Positions 55,501 through 63,552 of a DNA stretch of 64,000 bases are shown here, piece after piece. The notes beneath the pieces are model-generated. The model was not told the origin of the DNA and searched no databases. It saw only the letters and a list, made by a program, of their open reading frames with translations. Origin of the DNA: Malassezia japonica (taxonomy: Eukaryota > Basidiomycota > Malasseziomycetes > Malasseziales > Malasseziaceae); the NCBI RefSeq assembly GCF_029542785.1, contig NC_083372.1, positions 558,001-622,000 on the forward strand, given 5' to 3'. Made by a program: the position numbers and the translations under genes. The first letter of the stretch is position 1. Each line of letters opens with the position of its first letter.

Positions 55501-57767
55501 GGGTACACCTCCGACAGGAAGGGGTCCTTGCAGGGCGACACCATCTCCGAGTGGTAGGGACCACCGACACGGAGCTGGCGAGCAAAGATGCCCTGGGCCT
55601 CGCACTTCTTGACGACGTCCTCGATCATCTTGGTCACACCCGAGACCGAAACGGCCTTGGTCGAGTTCGAGGCCGAGACCCACAGACCAGTGTCGGTGTT
55701 GTTCTCCTTCTTGACCTCATCGAGGACCTTCTGGGCCTCCTCGCGGCTCATGCCGAGAGCAGCCATCGAACCGTCGACCTTGTCGAGAAGGGCAAGGGCG
55801 TTGGAACGGGCAATGGCCGTGCGGATGGCCTTCTCGTGCGAGAAGGCGCCAGAGGCGTACATGGCGGCAATCTCACCGACCGAGTGACCCATCACGACAT
55901 CAGGCTCAATGCCGAGCGAGACCCAAAGGTCGAACAGGGCGATCTGGAAGATGGTGATCGAGATGACGATCGCCTCGACCGTCCAGCCACCCGACTCGGT
56001 CTTCTGGACGTGGGCGTCCTTGTCCGACTGGAAGAGACCGCTGTCAACAAAGCTGCCGCTGTGGTACTTCTGCACCACCTCGAACGAGCGGTGGACCGAC
56101 TCACGGAAGGCCTCGAAGCGCGAGTAGAAGTGGCGACCCATGTCCTCGTGCTGGGGACCCTGACCACAGAAGACAAACGCCTTGATGGGGTTGAAGTCGG
56201 GGCTCGAGGTGGCAGTGGTGTCGCAGAACTGCAGCGGCTCGTTGAGCGAAGCAACGGCAAAGGCCATGTTGGGGTTACCACGGGCACGCTCGGTCATGGT
56301 ACGCGCGAGGAGCGACGCGGTGAGGGGGTCCTTGGACTGCGACCAGAACTCCTGCACCGAGGAGCTGAGCGAAGTCACAGCACGGTTCGACAGCGCACCG
56401 ACAGCAACGAGCATCGGGTCGTTGGCAGTCAGGGGCGTGGCGGCCTCGATGGTCTTGCTGGGCACGCGCTCCATAACCGTGTGCGAGTTCGCACCACCGA
56501 AACCGAACGAGGAGAGCGAAACGACAAACTTGCCGTCCTTGCTCAGCTTGTTCTTGGGCAGGGGCTCGAAGTCGGTCTGCACGCGGATCTTGTACTCATC
56601 CCACTTGATCTTCGGGCTGGGGTCCTTGAAGTGCAGGTGGGGCATGAGCATACCCGTGTCAAGAGTATAGGCGTTCTTGATCAGACCGACAAGACCAGCG
56701 GCAGGCTCCAAGTGACCGACGTTGGTCTTCGACGAACCAATGCGCAGATAGTCGTCATCCGAGCGGCCGGGCGTGAAGACCTGGCCGACAGCGTTAGCCT
56801 CGATGGGGTCACCGACAGGGGTACCGGTACCGTGGCACTCAACGTAGCAGGTCTCGTTAAAGTCACGGTTGGCCTCCTTGTAGGCGGCATAGGTGGCGGC
56901 CTTCTGGCTGGGGCCGTCGGGGAGCGTGATACTCTTGCCTTTACCGTTGGCATTGATGAAGGAGCCGGTGATGTCACAGTAGATGTGGCTACCGAGACGG
57001 TCGGCCTCCTCGCTGCGCTGCAGGACAATGACCGTGCAACCCTCACCACGCACGTAACCATCAGCAGACGCGTCAAAGGTGTGGCACAGACCCGTCTTGG
57101 ACAGAGTTCCGAGGGTGGAGAAGGACAGCGACGCATCGGGCGTCAGAATCAGGTTGACGGCAGCGACAACGGCCATGTCACAGTCACCGCGAAGAATGGC
57201 GGTGCGGGCAAGGTGCAGACAAGTGATACTCGACGAGCAGGCCGTATCGAGGTAGATCGACGGACCGCGCAGATCGAACAGGTACGACAGACGGTTGGCC
57301 TGCATCGAGAAGGCCGCACCAGTGGCACTGTACGGACCCATGTCGTACATGTCCTTGCCGAGGTTGTGCACATCGGGCGAACCAGTGACGTACACACCCG
57401 TGTTAGTACCACGGTAGTTGATACCCGAGTCCTCGAGGGCCTGGTAGACGCACTCCACCAGCACAAGTTGATGGGGGTCGAGCTGCTTGGCCTCGGCAGG
57501 CGAGATACCAAACTCAAGCGAGTCAATCTCGGTGTGCGGGTCGACGAAACCGCCCTGGTCAGTGACGACCTTACCCGGGACACCGCCGTCCTGCGTCATG
57601 TTCTCGGCGTTCCAACGGTCAGCAGGGACCTTGCCGATGGCACATCGGCCTTCTTTGAGAAGCTCGAAGTATTCCTTTTTGTCCCTTGCACCGGGCAAAC
57701 GGAGACCAATACCGACAACAGAGATGCTCGGAGGCCGGTAGTCCTGCGATTGAGATTCGTTCGACAT
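49590..57767 (-). CDS. Highly reducing polyketide synthase with terminal reductase (KS-AT-DH-pseudoMT-ER-KR-ACP-R)
   Basis: 2725 residues, no intron, start at MSNESQSQDYRPP (57767). Domains: ketosynthase about 15-440 (Cys in DTACSSS about 176, His in ECHGTGTPVGDP and NVGHLEPAAG); acyltransferase with GHSVGEIAAMY about 627; dehydratase with GHKIRGTIIFPGAGY about 961 and an Asp in LLDSAFLC; a methyltransferase-like region about 1290-1440 lacking a SAM-binding glycine motif; enoylreductase about 1620-1940 (HAAAGGVGLCAIQ); ketoreductase about 1966-2155 (LIGGCGGLGPRLTQF, Tyr in YNAAQAYF); carrier protein with GLDSL about 2264; NAD(P)-dependent thioester reductase about 2376-2640 (VLVTGATGFLGSSALE, YSQSKWVSEML). 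It should make a reduced chain released as an aldehyde or alcohol. The product is unknown, and no tailoring genes adjoin it. Confidence 0.9.
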   Translation of the reverse strand: MSNESQSQDYRPPSISVVGIGLRLPGARDKKEYFELLKEGRCAIGKVPADRWNAENMTQDGGVPGKVVTDQGGFVDPHTEIDSLEFGISPAEAKQLDPHQLVLVECVYQALEDSGINYRGTNTGVYVTGSPDVHNLGKDMYDMGPYSATGAAFSMQANRLSYLFDLRGPSIYLDTACSSSITCLHLARTAILRGDCDMAVVAAVNLILTPDASLSFSTLGTLSKTGLCHTFDASADGYVRGEGCTVIVLQRSEEADRLGSHIYCDITGSFINANGKGKSITLPDGPSQKAATYAAYKEANRDFNETCYVECHGTGTPVGDPIEANAVGQVFTPGRSDDDYLRIGSSKTNVGHLEPAAGLVGLIKNAYTLDTGMLMPHLHFKDPSPKIKWDEYKIRVQTDFEPLPKNKLSKDGKFVVSLSSFGFGGANSHTVMERVPSKTIEAATPLTANDPMLVAVGALSNRAVTSLSSSVQEFWSQSKDPLTASLLARTMTERARGNPNMAFAVASLNEPLQFCDTTATSSPDFNPIKAFVFCGQGPQHEDMGRHFYSRFEAFRESVHRSFEVVQKYHSGSFVDSGLFQSDKDAHVQKTESGGWTVEAIVISITIFQIALFDLWVSLGIEPDVVMGHSVGEIAAMYASGAFSHEKAIRTAIARSNALALLDKVDGSMAALGMSREEAQKVLDEVKKENNTDTGLWVSASNSTKAVSVSGVTKMIEDVVKKCEAQGIFARQLRVGGPYHSEMVSPCKDPFLSEVYPLVDASKNVPTRRFISTVHGKMHDVGRSLDAEYCWDNVRCPVLFRESIEALEEYRKEQDRGLLIVEIAPHSVLGSYMDEITRSNEAERTTIVSSARRPNFKKGETKETPGEITEFLTAVGKAMQAGERNFIVYKLYSNEFVDRPLGINSVLGKDLPEYPFLPLPKRQTEVSFPEHIRCRPPGPPLCSEMLRINAQTHSWTKGHKIRGTIIFPGAGYAEAALEAGARTITYMKIHRAFVIEEEGQPKYAKFLQTGINGGWEFRSSGKNGVNDGGIIFDQLHASGQMSTESTPLGPNNITEVFGENWIDHFDIVMDGQTFYDRLKPNGSQHTAAFGMINEVRGSTTREDDYLAFVDVLPDLWTSPESRGMIFHPGLLDSAFLCTWIPALPFDGSKLGVDAFLPNMLDILTVRATPEEIRNAKQLVLYVQTLISNDQNIKHNILMFDRQTGKTLAFLRGLECTRIKDTVKEREAYTESWEPRAFDSRASIDELYTLQPELSASFAKDITANDEEGVVAEALQRGSAAAVAKDDLQDRLFDLPGVSAEVSESLVNAIEGLISSSQEQEPRRVFRLAEVYGRRRKISLQPLIAWAQKRGIYVDLVRLNVANPLKGSDEFFTGPYDVPAAIDEFQRTIPATIDVIVVSDVLRTASDAKVAVEAINNLLVPGGFAIYDEINASSPFSKLFYSGNAPSLESLGLTPFKTSSPTLSLAYTRREATAWPAVPNVPTKEVASNGLFRKVNDHVLAYYHKPDTEWEVVGAVKEAFGESPMGQLWILADDSVDGARGAGLAGTITNEIPTLRSIFVGFPPEYSRAQRDGLLDILIEHDAEGSVEIFNIIRNNRLYGRRLVKQVPMHPTEFVGQDWVLELTEGVPASVQAIAPHTHTPPPLAKHDVQVQTDAVALNFKNILSATGLLPATDRLSEFGGVVKAVGSEVSRVKVGDRVMGTSGGVREGTIAIASEYAMTKIPDNMSNKEAAAYPIAYGTVWFGLVHLAQIRPGETILIHAAAGGVGLCAIQIAQRKGLEVFCTVSSQEKRDYLHNNLGVPYENMANSRSIAEWQQGGRDWLAKRGKDGFDVVLNSLQGAALQAGIEVLAYLGRFVDISKRDHLAGNPMSMSGFAKAINYIAVELGLLGVHAPNRMGALLDEIAEEHAREPFKCLVGHEFTGAEGLVDSYKLMESGKHIGKIVTDLSAECKPDARVKLWNAYKIYDPKKTYVLIGGCGGLGPRLTQFLMYLGARNIVLTGRRGQISRSDRLALERLVRDPSFPDVTIKVMAADALKPEAMQDVFDTANSLGPIGGVFLMSVVLRDDQFMQMDKEKFDTVVQSKIGALNVIRDLIDINKLDFLFLFSSTAALFYNPGQANYNAAQAYFNRFAMESKNVISYAVPAISDIGVYAQMRSKSNNAALKIMDALACNSRELCTSIAQSIGRLTMGETNHAGYFIQPMDWKVMYEISPANIWSISHLVEHFDDADNDGADDDAAADPVGTLLGKLLNVDIETVDDTMFLSTLGLDSLSASKLSAILMSEFGATVTQLQLLGPVSVAALRQIVADATAGGEEGEAPKEAAAPAKKAAAAPAKVNTAPLTTFDYAAEVDKLDDLPKTVTHLEAFDASKLEPGVAQEVLVTGATGFLGSSALEAVLEAFPKAHVTALVRGTPEEGMQRIKDMATKRELKSLKHLNRVSAVSGDVTEPHLGLSDEDWTRLAASVDLIVHASGKADHLIGYQGIAPVNTYSTREVLRLASEKKIKAVANIGSTNMWLSFSAEPKTNEVVPENLDLNTLKTGLFNGYSQSKWVSEMLCKRMNERGVPAVTVRPGVLGGSASSKYIPNPDSFLWRMFQGCAQMGLAPESKSVFTETPSDWFSEIFGKLVSTPRTWLSNHNVFHIRNEAPLDPSQIPAPEGTTPAEVVPYDEWVEAFQKEASKPDSTNPLAPLRAFVAKGEFAQLPQFDHSNTKEVLGEQWTEAPAYRFQL

Positions 57768-58404
57768 ATTTGGCAAAAGAGGTTTAGAAGTGTGTAGGAG
57801 GGTGTTGCACGAAGGAAGTGTGGCGCTCACTTCAAAATGCAACAAGGGAGTTTTGGCTCTAGGCAGATGGATAACCGAACCAGCGGATAGTATGGGGAGC
57901 TAGGAGTCAGACAGTCGTGGCGGAGCTGTCAGACAACCTGGTAGCAATGGGGTTTGTGGTAGAGCGATAATTCAGTCTGCGTCTAGTCGTATTCCCAGGC
58001 CCCGTTTAACCGCGCCGATTCACGCAGCGCATCTCAAAGACAGCGCATAATCGCGTAGGTTCGTGCACAAACACAGAATTGACCACCTGCAGCACCCTTT
58101 TCTTCCGCTGCGTTGGGCATTGCACCGCTCGGGCGAGAATCGCTTCACTATGCATGTGTTGGTTGGCAGATTGCCTCGGCACTGCGGGCGTACGCATCCA
58201 TGTCATGACATAGCCGAAGAGTGGCCGAAGAAAAACGCCCCTTACTTAATGAATATGAATTTCTCATTGGCTATTTTTGCAATCTTTTCAGCCATTGGCG
58301 GTGAATCTTGCCCCAAGGCTTGAAGTGGCGCATTGATTGCGCCAAGTCATTACTACCTAAAATGGCACGGCGATGCAATTGAAAGCTGCAGAGTTGACAG
58401 TTGT
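57768..58404. other. Intergenic region upstream of the polyketide synthase
   Basis: About 640 bp between the PKS start and the stop of the coiled-coil protein gene. Mixed composition, no ORF with family resemblance, no tRNA-like fold and no obvious TATA element seen. It is the longest non-coding stretch in the window and presumably contains the PKS promoter. Confidence 0.5.
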
Positions 58405-61230
58405 CTAGGGTGCAGATGCAGAGGGCACGCGACCTGGCAGCCCCGTCGACGAATGTAACTGCGCATACCAGGGCGCGCTGCCAGCGTCTGGCAGTTGTTC
58501 GTCCGTGAGCGACCAATCCGCTTCCATCTCATCATTATCGTCCGATGACGTGCGTCGCCGATCGAAATGGGATACATCTCCGCTGCGGCCAGACGAAGAA
58601 GAATTCTGGAGCAGCCACTGCTGCGCGTCCCCGTCCGACTCCTTGTGAAGCATTGTGGCCAATCGACGGTCAAGATCATCCATAGAGGCAATACTCTCCC
58701 GTAGTTTTTGCTGGTGTGCCTGCGCCACTTCATTATTCGCCCTCAGGGTCGGCTGCGCCTCATGGACTGCAGACGCGTCTTGTTGCAGGCCGTTGCGGAA
58801 TTGACGAATGTTGCGTCGTAGCTCCAAAATTTCTGCCTTGGACGTCTCGATTGTTCCTCGCAAGCTCGCTTGCTGCGCGGCAAATTGTTCCAATTGCGAA
58901 TGGAGCTCAGGACGCGTGGGGCTTGCATTGACCGCAGCCGTCTGGGTAACAGGAGAGGTAGTCCCGTGCGCATCGCGCTCCTGAGTCGACGCGCTTCCAG
59001 ATGCTTGTTGGACACCGAGTAAATCTTGTCGTTCCTCGCTCGAGGGGGCAGCCGATTCAGGAAGCGAGGGGCGACGGGGCGTGCGGGCTGCCGACGATGA
59101 CGCGACTCTCCGTGGCGCGTCAGGCGCGTTGGCCGCGTGACCGACACGACGCGGCATCGAAGGAGAGGCGTTGATGCGCTTCGACGACGTAGAAACACCC
59201 TGGGGAAGAGGAACGTTTGCAGCCTGAGAAACAACCGCAATATCCATAATGCGCTGGAACGCATCTTCGATTTGAACAATGAGCGAGTTGTGTTGCTCTT
59301 CCGTAGAGAGACGATGGGAAGGGGATGCAGACGCTGGCTGGACGAAATGTGTATGTCCCTCGCGGACAATAGGGGTCGGAGGTTGCGAGAAAGAATCGTC
59401 GCGATTCGCTTCCTCGCTTTCCGGCTCGTGGTGCGCCGCCTCGTGCGACACGCGCTCGGAGCCGGCGGATGTATGCGAAAGGTTGGATCCATCCTGGAGG
59501 AACTGCGCGGTGACGGACGGAAGGCCTGCATCCGATGCATGCTCGTCCAGGGAGTTTGAGCGCGTGTGCGTTGAATCCTGTACAGATGCTTCGCGCTCAT
59601 AGCTTGCCAGGAGAGGCTCCATATGCTCCGACACGGGCTCCGACACGGGCTCCGGCACAGGCTCCGGCACGGGCTCTGGCACAGACTCCGAGACGGGCGC
59701 TGGCATGGGCTCCAGCACAGGCTCCGGCACAGGCTCCGGCGACCATGGCGTATGCCAGGACGGAGGCGGAGGACCTGCCAAGGCTGGCCGCGACATACGG
59801 CGAGTCGAGGGTGCAGGGGAAAGGGTCTGCGTACGAGACAAAGAGTCGGCCGTGCTCATCGCTTGTGCCGACGGCGACGCAGTCCGCGCCGACATCGGCG
59901 AGGCGATCATCACCTGGGTCGTAGGCGACGCGATGCTGCGCGACGCACCCGACGTGCTCCGAGGCAGCGGCGGTGCCGGGCTCCTCCAATGCACCGGCGA
60001 GTCGTGCCGATCCGACATGCTCGTGTCTGCCGAGTTTGGCCCCGAAATATCAGCAAGAGCCGTGCCGTAGCGCACCGTCTCTAGCTGCTGGGGAATGCCG
60101 GGCAGCGGTTTACCATACATCGACACCGGGCTCATGGCTGGCGTCGTGGAGCGCAGCCCATCGTTCGACGATGGTGCGTGCATCGAGTTCTGGTCGGATG
60201 ACACCACAGAGGAGCGCTGAATCGGAAGTTGGCGCAGCGACAGCGCGTCTCCGTCGGACGCCTCGTAGGACATGGGTGACTGCACAGTGTCCTGGCCATA
60301 GAGTAAGTGCCCCACGCCCGAGATCGACGGCGGCCCCTTGTTGCCGCGGCGGAGCTTGCGCAGCGACGAGAAAGACTCGTCGCCATAGTCCGACAAGTCG
60401 GTGACGGACCGCGCATCTTTGGACGACGGCAAGTCGCCCATCGACCGGTTGCCCTCATGCTCGGGCCGGTGCAGGCCGAGCGAGGTCATCGAGTGCGAAT
60501 TGATCAAGAAAGGGTCCGTCGTGTTGCTGCGCGTTTTGCCTTCGCGCTCCCCCTTGCCGCGCGACTTGGCGGGCAACGGAAGCGTGGACTGAGAGGGGGA
60601 CCGCAGCTTTTCCAGGGCCTTTTTGATCGAAACCCGCGACATGCTCTGGGAGCGTGTGCGGCGCCGCGTAGACGAGACGGACGCAGCATCGTCCGTTTCG
60701 TCTGCACTCTGGTCAGCAGTGAGCCTCCCGCTTCTGGGCGTCCCAGACCGCCGCGTGCGGCCGCGGGGCGTCGGCGTCGGCGTAGATGCCACCGAAGGTG
60801 GGAGGTCAGGTATACTCGGCGGTTCTTCGGGGAGCCTCATTTCGTTCAGCATTGGCGAGCTCCAGGAGCGCGTCATGGCAGCCGCGCGCACATTTGGCCA
60901 TTGCTGCGGCCACCGTGGCCCGACGGGTGTGTTGCGGATCGCAAACTGCGACTCGCGCATGCGAGCCTGGGCGATGTTTCTGCGAAAAGTCGCATCCGTT
61001 TCGTCGACACTCGTGCTGGCGCTAGGTCCTCGCAAGTATCCATGCAGCTCCTCAATGTTACAGTCTGACGGGATCAAAGGCAGAACCGACACGTCAAACC
61101 GGGAAGCTGACGTCTTCCCCAGCTGGCGGACCGAGGGCGACTGACCCCCCGGGCTAGCCGGGGAGTCAAAGTAGGACGAGGGTATAGACACTTTGGCGGT
61201 GTGTTGGCCACGCTTTGTGCGGCACTCAAA
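58405..61230 (-). CDS. Unrecognised Ser/Pro-rich protein with C-terminal coiled coil; start codon unclear
   Basis: The open frame runs from an in-frame TAG near 61230 to the stop at 58405. The first in-frame ATG is at 60960 (851 residues), but about 77 open codons before it (SCNIEELHGYLRGPSAST-like composition, then VDETDATFRRNIAQAR) look like folded coding sequence continuous with RESQFAIRNTPVGPRWPQQW. The middle is low complexity (Ser/Pro/Thr/Arg), including a Pro-Glu-Pro-Val repeat at nucleotides 59630-59740. A coiled coil covers roughly the last 150 residues (QLEQFAAQQASLRGTIETSK, NIRQFRNGLQQDA, MDDLDRRLATMLHKES). I do not recognise the family. Basic SR-like patches suggest a phosphorylated, perhaps cell-polarity or nuclear, scaffold; this is a guess. 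Confidence 0.6.
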   Translation of the reverse strand, partial: FECRTKRGQHTAKVSIPSSYFDSPASPGGQSPSVRQLGKTSASRFDVSVLPLIPSDCNIEELHGYLRGPSASTSVDETDATFRRNIAQARMRESQFAIRNTPVGPRWPQQWPNVRAAAMTRSWSSPMLNEMRLPEEPPSIPDLPPSVASTPTPTPRGRTRRSGTPRSGRLTADQSADETDDAASVSSTRRRTRSQSMSRVSIKKALEKLRSPSQSTLPLPAKSRGKGEREGKTRSNTTDPFLINSHSMTSLGLHRPEHEGNRSMGDLPSSKDARSVTDLSDYGDESFSSLRKLRRGNKGPPSISGVGHLLYGQDTVQSPMSYEASDGDALSLRQLPIQRSSVVSSDQNSMHAPSSNDGLRSTTPAMSPVSMYGKPLPGIPQQLETVRYGTALADISGPNSADTSMSDRHDSPVHWRSPAPPLPRSTSGASRSIASPTTQVMIASPMSARTASPSAQAMSTADSLSRTQTLSPAPSTRRMSRPALAGPPPPSWHTPWSPEPVPEPVLEPMPAPVSESVPEPVPEPVPEPVSEPVSEHMEPLLASYEREASVQDSTHTRSNSLDEHASDAGLPSVTAQFLQDGSNLSHTSAGSERVSHEAAHHEPESEEANRDDSFSQPPTPIVREGHTHFVQPASASPSHRLSTEEQHNSLIVQIEDAFQRIMDIAVVSQAANVPLPQGVSTSSKRINASPSMPRRVGHAANAPDAPRRVASSSAARTPRRPSLPESAAPSSEERQDLLGVQQASGSASTQERDAHGTTSPVTQTAAVNASPTRPELHSQLEQFAAQQASLRGTIETSKAEILELRRNIRQFRNGLQQDASAVHEAQPTLRANNEVAQAHQQKLRESIASMDDLDRRLATMLHKESDGDAQQWLLQNSSSSGRSGDVSHFDRRRTSSDDNDEMEADWSLTDEQLPDAGSAPWYAQLHSSTGLPGRVPSASAP
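59630..59740 (-). repeat. Coding repeat of Glu-Pro-Val/Met-Pro units
   Basis: Short degenerate tandem units of 12 bp (two dipeptide pairs of the Pro-Glu-Pro-Val kind) inside the unrecognised coiled-coil protein. They encode an acidic proline-rich spacer. Confidence 0.7.
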
Positions 61231-61452
61231 CTAAGCGCAAAGTGGGATCGACACGGGAGACAGGCTCGCGTCGACCACGAATCCTATTTTGCCAAGGGTA
61301 GAAACAGCAATTCTGGCTGATTTGCGGAATTAGCGTCCGTGGCGCGCGTGTTTGGAACGCACGCACGCGATTTGTCAGGCTTGGCGCGCCTGGTTCAGAT
61401 CGGGGAAATCGGCGAAAAAAGCTACGTACGGCAGGGACAGCCGCTGGGTATT

Positions 61453-63381
61453 TTATGCGTTGGCGGGGTCCTTTAGGGTAGAGTACAATACGTACACATC
61501 CGCCACACAAATCAGGCCAAACACAGCCCACGCAAAGACCGCCGTGAAGAGATTGTTGTGGAAGGCGTGGAAATAGGTCGGGCCCGGCGCCTCGCAGTCC
61601 ATGCGGCGGTTGGGGTGCCAGACAAAACGGTACACTTCGCGCGCATAGGACAGGATACTCTTGCGCGGCGCTGTGCGCTCCGAGTTAGGCTCCTCGTTCG
61701 CAAACGGCGTCGTGGAACCGTAGTCGGTGGGCGCTGCGGTAGCCGCGGTCGTGTTCGGCTCGTCGTTTTCCACTTCGCGCGTCATGCGCCATGGCGATCC
61801 GGTGAGGACCAAGAGGGGAAAGGAAACGAACGGCAGGGCCATGGACAGAGCAACCTGAGATGCGACCAGCATCGTGTCCAGGCCGTGGCGACCGGCAATC
61901 GACGCGACAATCATCGAGGGGATGACGGCAATCGCACGCGTCAACAGACGGCGCATAAACGGCGTGAGGCGCCAGTGAATAAAGCCCTCCGAGATGATCT
62001 GACCAGCGAGCGTCACGGTGATACTTGAAGACTGACCGGCGGTCAGCAGGGCGATCGCAAAGAGGATCGCGGGCACCTTGCCGACCGTATCGCGGAGCAG
62101 GTCAAACGCCTGGAAGAGGTCGCCGACCACCTCCATGTCGCCGTCCTGATTATGCCCGTAGTAAAAGGCGGCCGACGCGACGATTAGAATAGCACTGTTG
62201 ATCGTGATCGCAAAGAGGACAAGGCAGATGGCAATGTCCCACGACGCGTGGTTCAGGTGCAGCTGGATGTGCCGAAGCGACGAGGCGGGCTGCGGCGGGA
62301 GCGAGTCGTCCTGCACCACCTCGGGCACCTGGATATGCTTGGAAATCAGGCGGCGATAGAGGTTGCGTGCCGTGCGCCACAAGTTCGACGAGCGCACGCG
62401 ATTCGCGCTCGGGATCGAGTTGGCCGAGGCCGTACGCGTGACGGTGCGTCTTTCGGGCTCATCTTCCTCGTTCTCATCGTCCGAGCCGACCGAGGAAGTG
62501 ACCTCTTCGTAGCCGTGTAGGCGGTCGATCGTCGCAAAGTGCGAGCCGAGCACGAGCGAGTGCGGCATGATTGTCGCGCCAAGAATCGAGATCGAGACGT
62601 ACAAGCTGTCGGCCTGGACGACCTTGGGCGAAGGCACGTAGCCGTAAAACACGTCGCCCCAGTCTGGGTCCACACGCACGATGAGCACGATGAAGCACGC
62701 GAGCACAATCATGACAAGTACGCCAATTAGCATCTCAAAGATGCGCACACTCATGCTGGGACGGTACAGGACCAAGACAAGGAAGACATCTGCCGACGTC
62801 ACCAGCACGCCGCCCCAGAGCGGCAGCTTGGGGAAAAGAAGATTCAACGCGATCGCACTTCCGATAAGCTCGGCCAGCTCGGTAGCGATAATGGCGCCTT
62901 CATTAATAAGGTACAGAGGAATAAGCAGGCCCCAGTAGCGCGCACGCACTCCCGGTACATTCCAGTCCGGCGCCGGCGCCGAGTTGGGCGGCAGGCCAAG
63001 CACCAGACGGCGCGTCTGTACAGCGAGGTCCATGCCCGTCACCGTACCGAGACGGCAGCAAAGCACCTGCAGCAACACGGCAAAAAGACCTGACAGGAGC
63101 ACGGTAAAAAGCAGACTGTATCCGAATCGCGATCCAGCTTCCATATCCGTTGCCCAGTTGCCTGGGTCGCAGTACGCCACCGATGCGATTAGGCCAGGGC
63201 CAACGAACGACATATGGCGCATCAACGTCGTACTAATAGCCTCCCACCATGTTGGCTTTGCCTTGCCTTGGCCTACGAGCGGCATATCTTCGCCCCCGCC
63301 ACCGCTTTGTTCGGATCGTACGTGTTCGCCACTCGACTTAGCACCCTTTCGGTTGTGGGAAAGCGCCCCACCTTGTGCCAT
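61453..63381 (-). CDS. SMF1: NRAMP-family divalent metal transporter
   Basis: 642 residues, single exon, start at MAQGGALSHNRKG (63381); the frame is open further but with no ATG. It imports Mn, Fe and other divalent metals with protons. Helix 1 carries DPGNWATD (about residue 72) and helix 6 carries the metal ligands in ATIMPHSLVLGS (about 270), both unwound metal-site motifs of NRAMP. Eleven to twelve hydrophobic helices are visible (LLFTVLLSGLFAVLLQVL, YLINEGAIIATELAELIGSA, VFLVLVLYRP, AGQSSSITVTLAGQIISEGF). A long hydrophilic Ser/Glu/Arg loop (about 285-370) follows helix 6, and another lies before the last helix. Whether it is plasma-membrane or vacuolar (Smf1 or Smf3 type) cannot be decided. 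Confidence 0.93.
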   Translation of the reverse strand: MAQGGALSHNRKGAKSSGEHVRSEQSGGGGEDMPLVGQGKAKPTWWEAISTTLMRHMSFVGPGLIASVAYCDPGNWATDMEAGSRFGYSLLFTVLLSGLFAVLLQVLCCRLGTVTGMDLAVQTRRLVLGLPPNSAPAPDWNVPGVRARYWGLLIPLYLINEGAIIATELAELIGSAIALNLLFPKLPLWGGVLVTSADVFLVLVLYRPSMSVRIFEMLIGVLVMIVLACFIVLIVRVDPDWGDVFYGYVPSPKVVQADSLYVSISILGATIMPHSLVLGSHFATIDRLHGYEEVTSSVGSDDENEEDEPERRTVTRTASANSIPSANRVRSSNLWRTARNLYRRLISKHIQVPEVVQDDSLPPQPASSLRHIQLHLNHASWDIAICLVLFAITINSAILIVASAAFYYGHNQDGDMEVVGDLFQAFDLLRDTVGKVPAILFAIALLTAGQSSSITVTLAGQIISEGFIHWRLTPFMRRLLTRAIAVIPSMIVASIAGRHGLDTMLVASQVALSMALPFVSFPLLVLTGSPWRMTREVENDEPNTTAATAAPTDYGSTTPFANEEPNSERTAPRKSILSYAREVYRFVWHPNRRMDCEAPGPTYFHAFHNNLFTAVFAWAVFGLICVADVYVLYSTLKDPANA

Positions 63382-63552
63382 AATCCAATAGGCTAGACCC
63401 TCGGTATTCAGCACGATGAATCGCAGGGGGCTTGCAGCGCCGCGGCGCCAGATCGGGGTCTTGTCGCCCGAGAGCTTCCGACTCGCTTGTTCGACCCTCT
63501 AAACCCACGTGGCCCCACGTGTCTTCACGAGCGAAGAAGACCGTCGTCCACG

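Noticed and set aside
50346..57797. Long plus-strand ORFs (up to 1135 codons) opposite the polyketide synthase
   Set aside because: They mirror the PKS and arise because its codon choice avoids TTA, CTA and TCA. Their translations are Arg/Val/Leu-rich and resemble no family.
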